Part shown: piece after piece, positions 57,885 to 64,000 of the stretch | How positions within the stretch are numbered: position 1 is the first letter of the stretch | Layout of the letters: each line of letters begins with the position of its first letter | Assembly: GCF_015265435.1 (NCBI RefSeq) | Contig: NZ_JABJWH010000001.1 | Span: 1-64,000, forward strand | Length of the DNA: 64,000 nucleotides | DNA from: Alloalcanivorax profundimaris | GTDB lineage: Bacteria; Pseudomonadota; Gammaproteobacteria; Pseudomonadales; Alcanivoracaceae | Reading direction: 5' to 3' | Translations under genes and position numbers: made by a program | The notes under the pieces: generated by a model | Told to the model about the DNA's origin: nothing | What the model saw: the letters and a program-made list of their open reading frames with translations, nothing else | Databases searched by the model: none

Positions 57885-58937
57885 CTAACCGTCCCACAAA
57901 TGCAGTTGCCCGGCCAGCCCCGGCGGGCGGAAGGCGCCGGTGTCCAGGGTGAAGGCCTCCCGGGGCGCCAGGCCGGCGCGCTGGCAGGCGGTGCGGAAGC
58001 GCCGCGACAGCAACTGCGCCCAGGGCCCCTGGCCCCGGTGGCGATGGTGCCAGGCACTGTCGTAGACGGCGCCGCCGTGCAGTTCGCGCACCGTGGCCAT
58101 GACCTTGCCGGCCCGGTCCGGATAATGGGTCTCCAGCCACTCCTGCCACAGCCCGCCCAGCTCATGGGGCAGCCGCAGGATCACATAGCCGGCGCTGCGC
58201 GCTCCGGCGGCGGCCACCTGCTCGACGATGTCCTCCATCTCGTGGTCGTTGATGAAGGGGATCAGCGGCGCCACCAGCACCGTCACCGGCACCCCGGCCC
58301 GGGCCAGTTCGCGGACCGTGCGCAGCCGCTCGCGGCCGCCGCTGGCGCGCGGCTCCAGCTGGCCCTTGAGGCGGTTGTCCAGGGTGGTCACCGACACCGC
58401 CACGGAGGCGCGGCCCTCCCGGGCCATGGGGCCGATCAGGTCCAGATCGCGCAGCACCAGGGCACTCTTGGTGATCAGGCTGAACGGGTGCCGGCATTCA
58501 CTGAGCACCTGCAGGATCTCCCGGGTAAGGCGCCGCTCCCGCTCCACCGGCTGGTAGGGGTCGGTGGCGGTGCCGATCACCAGCGGCCGGCACTGGTAAC
58601 CGGGCTTGCGCAGGGTGTCGCGCAGCACCTCGGCGGCGTTGTCCTTGCAGAAGATTTCCGACTCGAAATCCTGGCCCGGGGACAGGTCCACATAGGCGTG
58701 GTTGGGCCGGGCGAAACAGTAGATGCAGCCGTGCTCGCAGCCCCGGTAGGGATTGAGGCTGGTGTCGAAGTGCAGGTCCGGGCTCTGGTTGCGGGTGAGG
58801 ATCGAGCGGGCGATCTCCCGGTGGTAACGGGTGGGCCGCGCCGCCGCCGGTTCCTCATGTTCGCTGTGGGTGGTCGCGAAGCGGCCGGGGCGCCGGTTCA
58901 GGGTGCCACGGTTGGACGCGCGGGTGGCCATGGGCAA
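57885..58937 (-). CDS. PA0069-family radical SAM protein
   Basis: A 350-residue radical SAM enzyme with the [4Fe-4S] motif Cys67-x3-Cys71-x2-Cys74 (CEHGCIYC), the following FARPNHAY..GQDFESEIF block and a late VAPLIPFINDHEMEDI segment. This matches the PA0069 group, close to spore photoproduct lyase-like enzymes, whose chemistry is not established. A near-perfect LexA site nine bases before the start shows control by the SOS response, so a role in DNA damage is likely. Confidence 0.9.
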   Translation of the reverse strand: MPMATRASNRGTLNRRPGRFATTHSEHEEPAAARPTRYHREIARSILTRNQSPDLHFDTSLNPYRGCEHGCIYCFARPNHAYVDLSPGQDFESEIFCKDNAAEVLRDTLRKPGYQCRPLVIGTATDPYQPVERERRLTREILQVLSECRHPFSLITKSALVLRDLDLIGPMAREGRASVAVSVTTLDNRLKGQLEPRASGGRERLRTVRELARAGVPVTVLVAPLIPFINDHEMEDIVEQVAAAGARSAGYVILRLPHELGGLWQEWLETHYPDRAGKVMATVRELHGGAVYDSAWHHRHRGQGPWAQLLSRRFRTACQRAGLAPREAFTLDTGAFRPPGLAGQLHLWDG

Positions 58938-58946
58938 GCTCCAGAA

Positions 58947-58966
58947 TACTGTTCTTATGGACAGTA
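58947..58966 (-). promoter_or_regulatory. LexA (SOS) box of the radical SAM gene
   Basis: TACTGT and ACAGTA are separated by eight bases (TCTTATGG), matching the LexA consensus CTGT-N8-ACAG with extended symmetric ends. It overlaps the expected promoter region directly before the gene start at 58937. Confidence 0.9.
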
Positions 58967-59019
58967 TAGTGAGAGCGGACGGGACTGCAACGTGTGACCA
59001 CCTGGAGCGGTGGCGGTGC

Positions 59020-59331
59020 TCAGTGCGGGCGGACCGGCTGCACCAGCACCCAGGGCATCACCACCACGGTCCACAGCTCCTGGCCGGCTTCGAACCAGGC
59101 CCGCGCCTGTTCGTCCTGGACGCCGTCCACGCGCCCCTGGGCGCGCCATTGCTGGAGCTGCTCGGCACGGTCCTCGGCGAACGCCACCGCCACCTCGATC
59201 AGATCCAGGTCGCCGGCCACCGCCACGGTCTGGCCCCGGGCGAAGAACGGCTGCAGTTCGGCCCAGTGGGCGCGGGCGGTTTCCTGGTTGAGCTTGGCTT
59301 TGAGGATGTCCGTGTCGCTGGGTTCGGCCAT
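59020..59331 (-). CDS. DUF2288 family protein
   Basis: A 103-residue DUF2288 protein: LKAKLNQETARAHWAELQPFFARGQTVAVAGDLDLIEVAVAFAEDRAEQLQQW and the C-terminal DEQARAWFEAGQELWTVVVMPWVLVQP. Function unknown; cytosolic. The ATG at 59331 was chosen for the family-typical start, with GGAGGACC upstream. Separated from the PhoD gene by a terminator. Confidence 0.88.
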   Translation of the reverse strand: MAEPSDTDILKAKLNQETARAHWAELQPFFARGQTVAVAGDLDLIEVAVAFAEDRAEQLQQWRAQGRVDGVQDEQARAWFEAGQELWTVVVMPWVLVQPVRPH

Positions 59332-59379
59332 GGGGTCCTCCGGGGTTGGCGGGGGCGCCATTATGGGGACCGGGGCCGC

Positions 59380-59410
59380 AAAAAGAAACGCCCGCCTGGG
59401 GAAGGCGGGC
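59380..59410 (-). terminator. Rho-independent terminator of the PhoD-like gene
   Basis: On the minus strand GCCCGCCT pairs with AGGCGGGC around a five-base loop, followed by GTTTCTTTTT. It lies about 120 bases after the PhoD stop. Confidence 0.8.
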
Positions 59411-59527
59411 GGGCTGTACCGGGCCGAAAAGAACCTCCTTGTTCGTTCGCGTCCTTGCCAAACCACTATAGGAGCGACGACGGCGCTTATCGATCAGAGA
59501 TTTGCTCTGATTCGTGTAGGAAATTCG

Positions 59528-60949
59528 CTATTCCCAACGTATGCTCGCGCCGACATCGGGCACCGGTTCCCCGTCCCGGTCGAACAATTCCAGGCGCGCG
59601 CCCTGCTCGTCCAGGCTGACCCGGGAGAAGGCGTCGCGGCTGTACACCCGGCCCGGCACCCGCACCTTGCCCAGGGACGGCTTCCACAGGCCGCGCAGGC
59701 GGTGGTCGTCGCGAATCATCGGCCGGTACCAGCGGAACGCCATCAGCGCCGTGGGCCAGAACAGGCCGGAGCAGATCCAGGCGTGCAGCGGCGCCTTGCC
59801 GAGACCGTCCAGGCGCGCGTACAGGGAGGCATGCACATCGCCGCTGAGCACCAGCAGCCGGCGCGCGCCGCTGGCGCGGATGCCGTCCAGCAGCCGCTGA
59901 CGCTGGGCGCGGAAGCCCTCCCAGCTGTCCTCGCCGCGGAACGGCCAACGCTGCTCCGGAAACAGCGGCACCGACGACACCAGGCATTTGACGCGGTCCG
60001 GCCCGTCGTTGAGCCAGGCGAGCACCGCCTGCTCCTGCTCCCGGGAGAGGATGTTGCGCTGCCAGGGCCAGCGGCTCAGGGCCCGCTCGGTGCGCAGATC
60101 CATCAGGAAGAAGTCGGCGGCGCCCCAGCGGAACCGGTACCAGAGCTGCTCCGGGTCCCGGCCCAGGCGGCTGCCCGCCGCGTTCAGCGGCACCGCCGGG
60201 GAGTGCGAGGCCTGGTAAATCTGGTAGGCCTTCATGGCCGCCGGGTACTTGCTGGTCCACAGATCCGGATTGGCGCGGGCCGGCCAGTTGTTCTCGATCT
60301 CATGGTCGTCGAGGATCATGTGGTGGTTGTGGTTGGCCATCAGCCGGCGGATGTTGGGCTGGCCGAAACTCTGCCGGTAGAGGTCGAAATACTGTTGCTG
60401 GGAGGAGGCGGCGCCCAGCTTCCAGGTGGCGTCGGCGTAGACCTGATCGCCGGCGTACAGCACGAAGTCGGTGTCCCGCTCGGCGGTCTGCCGGCCCATG
60501 ACCTCGAAGATGCGATCGGCGCGGTCGTCCTCCACCTCGTGGTCGAGCCCCACGAAACGGTAGCAGCAGGAACCGAACAGGAAGCTCACCGGCGCCCGGT
60601 CGTCGTCCGGGGCGGTGCGGAAGTGCCCCAGGGGCAGGCGGTGCCAGTCCAGTTGGGTGTCGGCGCTGTCCGGCCGCTCCACGTACCCGGCCTGGTATTC
60701 ATAGCGGGTGCCCGGACTCAGATCGCGCAGCACCACCACGCCGCTGCTGTCGAAGTTGCCGTTGATGCGGAAATGCCGGGGCCCGCGCCAGTGGGGCTCG
60801 CCCACCGCCCGCCAGCGAATGCGGCCGTGGGGCGCCTTGCGACCCGCCGCCAGGGCGCCGGCGGGCATCACGCCAAGAATGCGGATGTGGGTGCGTCCGG
60901 CGGTGCCGACGATCGGCCCCACCGCGAATGGTAAGACGGATATGGTCAA
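59528..60949 (-). CDS. PhoD-like alkaline phosphatase/phosphodiesterase
   Basis: A 473-residue PhoD-family metallophosphatase. An N-terminal Fn3-like part (about 1-120) precedes the catalytic domain with FGSCCYRF, YAGDQVYAD, LDDHEIENNW and the late LVLSGDVHAS metal motifs. No export signal is obvious, so a cytosolic or alternatively secreted enzyme is possible. It hydrolyses phosphomonoesters or -diesters with metal ions. The TTG at 60949 has a strong GGAGGG five bases upstream and is the likely start; ATG codons at 60988 and 61003 are alternatives. Confidence 0.82.
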   Translation of the reverse strand: MTISVLPFAVGPIVGTAGRTHIRILGVMPAGALAAGRKAPHGRIRWRAVGEPHWRGPRHFRINGNFDSSGVVVLRDLSPGTRYEYQAGYVERPDSADTQLDWHRLPLGHFRTAPDDDRAPVSFLFGSCCYRFVGLDHEVEDDRADRIFEVMGRQTAERDTDFVLYAGDQVYADATWKLGAASSQQQYFDLYRQSFGQPNIRRLMANHNHHMILDDHEIENNWPARANPDLWTSKYPAAMKAYQIYQASHSPAVPLNAAGSRLGRDPEQLWYRFRWGAADFFLMDLRTERALSRWPWQRNILSREQEQAVLAWLNDGPDRVKCLVSSVPLFPEQRWPFRGEDSWEGFRAQRQRLLDGIRASGARRLLVLSGDVHASLYARLDGLGKAPLHAWICSGLFWPTALMAFRWYRPMIRDDHRLRGLWKPSLGKVRVPGRVYSRDAFSRVSLDEQGARLELFDRDGEPVPDVGASIRWE

Positions 60950-61038
60950 GGTTCCCTCCCCGGGCCATCGTGGATTGAGCCCCCGCATAAGCGCTGCTAG
61001 CATCGATAAAGGCCAACGACGGGGTACCCTTTATTTTG

Positions 61039-63840
61039 ATGCAGGAAGCGGTTTCTTACCTTCTGCGGTTCGCCGTACTGACACTCCTGATCGGACTCCT
61101 TCCCTCCCCCGCGTGGAGCCAGGAAAGCGCCGTGATCGACGGCCAGAGCGATACGCTGCGACCCTACGCGGCCCTCAGTTATTTTTGTACGCCTCCGGAA
61201 CAGTCCCCCGCTCCCGAAGCCGTGAAAAGCGACCCGGACGCCTGGCCCTGGCGGCGCGCCGACGGCGTACCCAACCTGGGTTTCACCGCCGAGCACTGCT
61301 GGTTCCGTCTGCCGGTGCGCAACGTCTCCGACCAACCCGCCGACTGGTGGCTGGTGGTGGAGTACGCCCTGCTCGGCGAGCTGGACGTGCACGTGCTCGA
61401 CGGCGACCGCGCCGTGGCCGACTACCGCGCCGGCATGGACCGCCGCTTCGACACGCGCCCGGCGGCGGAGGCTTTGCCGGCGTTTCCCCTGAGCCTGCCC
61501 GCCGGCGCCGAGCGCACCGTGCTCATGGAAGTCGCTTCGCCTCACAGCATTCAACTGCCTCTGCGGCTGATGAGCAAGTCCGCCTACGATCAGGCGCTGC
61601 TCAGCCACACCCTGATCCAGGGGGTGTTCTTCGGCGGCATGCTGGTGATGATCCTCTACAACCTGTCGCTGTTCTTCTCGATCCGCGAGCGCGCCTACCT
61701 GCTCTACGTGCTGTGGTCACTGGCCATCACCCTGTTCATGGCGGTGTTCCACGGCTACGCCCAGAAGTACCTGTGGCCGGGCTCCGCCCTGCTCAGCCAG
61801 TACGTGATGCACTACCTGCTGCCGGTGCTGGTAATCCTGCCATCGCTGTTCACGCTGCATTTTCTGGATTTGCCGTCCCGGGCACCGCCGCTGGCGCGGC
61901 TGCTCAAGGGGCTGGTGACCACCGGCGTGGTGCTGCTGCTGGCGGCGCCCTTCGTGAGCCGCCAGTGGCTGATTCCGGTGGCGGTACTGGCGGTGCTGGC
62001 GATGGATTTCAGCATCCTGCTGGCCGGCGTGCTGCGCAGCGCCGCCGGCGACCCGGACGCGCGCATCTTCACCCTGGCCTGGCTGTGCTTCATCGTCGGC
62101 GCCGCCGCCATGTCGCTGAACAAGTATGGCGTGCTGCCGCGCACCGACCTCACCGAGAACCTGCTCCAGGTGGGCGTGTTCCTGGAGGTGATCCTGCTGT
62201 CGCTGGCCCTGGCGCGGCGCATCAACCGGCTCAAGGAAGCCCACGCCCTGTCGGTGCGCGACAAGGCCATCGCCGAGATGGATGCCTTCAAGGCCGGCGC
62301 CCGCAACCAGGCCAAGAGCGAATTCCTGGCCACCATGAGCCATGAGATCCGCACGCCGATGAACGGCATCATCGGCATGACCGATCTGCTGCGCCGCACC
62401 GACCTGAACAGCCAGCAGGCCCAGTACGTGGACACCATTCACCAGTCCACCCAGTCCCTGGTGACGGTGATCAACGACATCCTCGATTACTCACGCATCG
62501 AATCCGGCAAGCTGGAGCTGGAATACCAGGACGTGGACGTGGAACAGCTGATCGACGACTGCGTGCGGCTGTTCGCCCTGCGCGCCTCGGAAAGCGGCGT
62601 GTCCCTGTACACCTACGTGGATTCCCGGGTGCCCCGGCGCATCCGCACCGATCCGATCCGCGTCAAGCAGATCCTCACCAACCTGCTCAGCAACGCCTAC
62701 AAGTTCACCGACCGGGGCCAGGTGGCGCTGCACCTGGGCGTGCGCCAGCCCCCGGACGAGCAAGGCCACTGCGTGGTGATGCTGGAAGTGGTGGACACCG
62801 GCATCGGCCTGGACGAGGCCCAGCAGCAGAACCTGTTCCAGGTGTTCGGCCAGAGCACCCGGGGCAGCCGCCACCGCCTGCAGGGCACCGGCCTGGGCCT
62901 GACCATCTGCAAGCGGCTCACCGAGCTGCTCGGCGGCGAAATCGGCGTGTCCAGCTCCCTGGGCCGGGGCGCCACCTTCTGGGTCACCCTGCCCACCCTG
63001 TCCCGGGAACCGGCGCGGCCGGAAAAGGCCCTGGCCGGTCACCGGGTGATGATGATTGACAACGACGCTTCCCTGGCGCTCAGCCTGTCACAGCTGATGA
63101 CGCGCTGGGGCCTGACGGTGCAGGAATACGCGGACTGCGAGCAGGCCCTGGCGGGGCTGGACGCGGAGGAAGCGTCGGCGGATCTGCTGCTCGCCTCGGA
63201 GGCCAACCTGGCCCGCCGCGACGTGCTCACCACCATCCGCGAGCGGCTCGGCAACCCGCCGCTGCTGATTCTCCAGGCCACCGGCGCGGAAATCACCGGC
63301 GAACTGCCCGACGACATGCTGCTGGTGGAAACGCCGGTGTCGGCCCGGGCCCTCAAGCACAGCCTGGGCACCCAGCTGCGCGAACGGGAGGAAGCCGCCG
63401 CCGACCCGGTGGCGCCACCGGCCCGGGGCGGCCACCCCAGCCTGTCGCGGCTCAACGTGATGGTGGTGGAGGACAACGCGGTCAACCAGCTGGTGATCGA
63501 CAGCATCCTGCGCTCCATTGGCATCCAGGCCACCCTGCTCACCGACGGCGGCCAGGCGGTGCGGCGCATGGAAGCGACCCCGGGCAACTGGGACGTGATC
63601 TTCATGGACTGCGAGATGCCGGTGCTGGACGGCTACCAGGCCACCCGCGAGATCCGCCTGCTGGAAACCCGCCTGGACGTGGACCCGTGCTGGATCATTG
63701 CCCTGTCCGCCCACGCCACCGGCGATTATGTGCACAAGGCCCGGGACGCCGGCGTGGACGATTACCTGAGCAAGCCGGTGTCCCGCAATCAGGTGCTGGA
63801 GGCGCTGCAGCGCAACCGGGCGATGAGCGGCGCGGGCTGA
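61039..63840 (+). CDS. Hybrid 7TMR-DISM sensor histidine kinase with two receiver domains
   Basis: A 933-residue kinase. Signal sequence (about 7-25), periplasmic DISM domain (about 35-170), seven membrane segments (about 180-385), HisKA with His435 ([18 protein letters not shown]), HATPase (about 545-660, DTGIGL and GTGLGLTI), a first receiver-like domain (about 668-775) that has lost its phosphoacceptor Asp ([11 protein letters not shown]), and a true receiver (about 800-925) with EDN and Asp857 ([12 protein letters not shown]). The arrangement recalls RetS/LadS-type sensors in Pseudomonas, which steer lifestyle switches through other kinases. No partner regulator lies in the window. Starts 93 bases from the divergent PhoD gene. 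Confidence 0.92.
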   Translation: MQEAVSYLLRFAVLTLLIGLLPSPAWSQESAVIDGQSDTLRPYAALSYFCTPPEQSPAPEAVKSDPDAWPWRRADGVPNLGFTAEHCWFRLPVRNVSDQPADWWLVVEYALLGELDVHVLDGDRAVADYRAGMDRRFDTRPAAEALPAFPLSLPAGAERTVLMEVASPHSIQLPLRLMSKSAYDQALLSHTLIQGVFFGGMLVMILYNLSLFFSIRERAYLLYVLWSLAITLFMAVFHGYAQKYLWPGSALLSQYVMHYLLPVLVILPSLFTLHFLDLPSRAPPLARLLKGLVTTGVVLLLAAPFVSRQWLIPVAVLAVLAMDFSILLAGVLRSAAGDPDARIFTLAWLCFIVGAAAMSLNKYGVLPRTDLTENLLQVGVFLEVILLSLALARRINRLKEAHALSVRDKAIAEMDAFKAGARNQAKSEFLATMSHEIRTPMNGIIGMTDLLRRTDLNSQQAQYVDTIHQSTQSLVTVINDILDYSRIESGKLELEYQDVDVEQLIDDCVRLFALRASESGVSLYTYVDSRVPRRIRTDPIRVKQILTNLLSNAYKFTDRGQVALHLGVRQPPDEQGHCVVMLEVVDTGIGLDEAQQQNLFQVFGQSTRGSRHRLQGTGLGLTICKRLTELLGGEIGVSSSLGRGATFWVTLPTLSREPARPEKALAGHRVMMIDNDASLALSLSQLMTRWGLTVQEYADCEQALAGLDAEEASADLLLASEANLARRDVLTTIRERLGNPPLLILQATGAEITGELPDDMLLVETPVSARALKHSLGTQLREREEAAADPVAPPARGGHPSLSRLNVMVVEDNAVNQLVIDSILRSIGIQATLLTDGGQAVRRMEATPGNWDVIFMDCEMPVLDGYQATREIRLLETRLDVDPCWIIALSAHATGDYVHKARDAGVDDYLSKPVSRNQVLEALQRNRAMSGAG

Positions 63841-63845
63841 AGGGA

Positions 63846-63908
63846 TCGCGCCTGAAGCCGCTCCTACCCGGCAACCGGCAGCCACCGTAGGAGCGGCTTC
63901 AGCCGCGA
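63846..63908. repeat. REP-like inverted pair, copy 2
   Basis: A left arm beginning TCGCGCCTGAAGCCGCTCC (63846-63867) and a right arm beginning GTAGGAGCGGCTTCAGCC (63887-63908) flank a 19-base spacer. The unit is the same as at 27260-27319, six bases after the hybrid kinase stop. Confidence 0.85.
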
Positions 63909-63986
63909 ACGGCCCGGGCAGTTTCAACAGCGCGTCGGGGCCAGTATCATAACGGCCCTGATTTCCCGTCGAAGATTGAAAGCCCC

Positions 63987-64000
63987 ATGAGCGAACAACC
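63987..64000 (+). CDS. Start of a gene cut by the window end
   Basis: ATGAGCGAACAAC, encoding MSEQ, begins after a short AAAG leader. Too short to identify. Confidence 0.3.

Overview
The window is GC-rich, densely coded DNA from a free-living gammaproteobacterium. The gene families present (dual-domain MltF-like lytic transglycosylase, PA0069-type radical SAM protein with an SOS box, pyrQ-dksA2 zinc-starvation pair, AlaA, HtpX, DUF2288, 7TMR-DISM sensor kinases) are typical of the Pseudomonadales/Oceanospirillales. An Alcanivorax- or Halomonas-like marine or soil organism fits, but no rRNA or core marker is present to fix the genus. Almost all genes are intact. There are no insertion sequences, phage genes or CRISPR arrays. 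One tRNA gene (tRNA-Thr, anticodon CGT) is present.

Layout. 0-13.2 kb: cell-envelope genes (lytic transglycosylase lipoprotein, an OmpA / thrombospondin-type-3 lipoprotein operon, a ceramidase-like membrane protein, a small lipoprotein), msrA-msrB, a 4-hydroxybutyryl-CoA-dehydratase-like enzyme, tRNA-Thr, a VOC protein, then a pyrQ-dksA2 operon on the minus strand behind a perfect Zur-type operator. 13.4-14.6 kb: a RelE/HigB-like toxin-antitoxin pair, a small gene broken by an amber codon, and a REP-like scar.

14.6-38.5 kb: a catabolic island. The plus-strand operon encodes a three-subunit molybdenum hydroxylase, an aryl-CoA ligase and a crotonase in exactly the order of hmfABCDE of the 2-furoate pathway. 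It continues with a BenE-type carrier, a TAXI-TRAP transporter and a ThDP-dependent enzyme. A minus-strand operon (dctPQM-type TRAP transporter, SDR, fatty-acid-hydroxylase-like membrane protein) faces a third operon carrying a UbiD decarboxylase (hmfF-like), aldehyde dehydrogenase, LysR regulator, UbiX prenyltransferase (hmfG-like), XdhC molybdenum-cofactor chaperone and AraC regulator. Together these can be read as: furan aldehyde to acid (ALDH/SDR), 2,5-furandicarboxylate to 2-furoate (UbiD with prFMN from UbiX), 2-furoate to furoyl-CoA (HmfD), ring hydroxylation (HmfABC, matured by XdhC), and ring opening and CoA release to 2-oxoglutarate (HmfE). The substrate is an inference from gene order and families. 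The ThDP enzyme, the fused CoxG domain on HmfA and three separate uptake systems are not part of the furoate pathway as I know it and make this the most interesting region.

38.6-64 kb: housekeeping and signalling genes. These include a DUF1835 protein, a 7TMR-DISM histidine kinase/response regulator pair, a luciferase-like monooxygenase, DUF465, DjlA, hydroxypyruvate isomerase, a cytochrome c-FTR1 iron permease with a possible Fur box, a DNA glycosylase, AlaA, an RNA methyltransferase-like protein, HtpX, a spermidine-synthase-like protein, a DUF748/AsmA-like giant protein, a DUF4442 protein, an alpha/beta hydrolase, the SOS-controlled radical SAM protein, DUF2288, a PhoD-like phosphatase and a large hybrid histidine kinase. 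A compact inverted-repeat element lies at 50.8-51.0 kb, and two copies of a REP-like palindrome sit at 27.3 and 63.9 kb.
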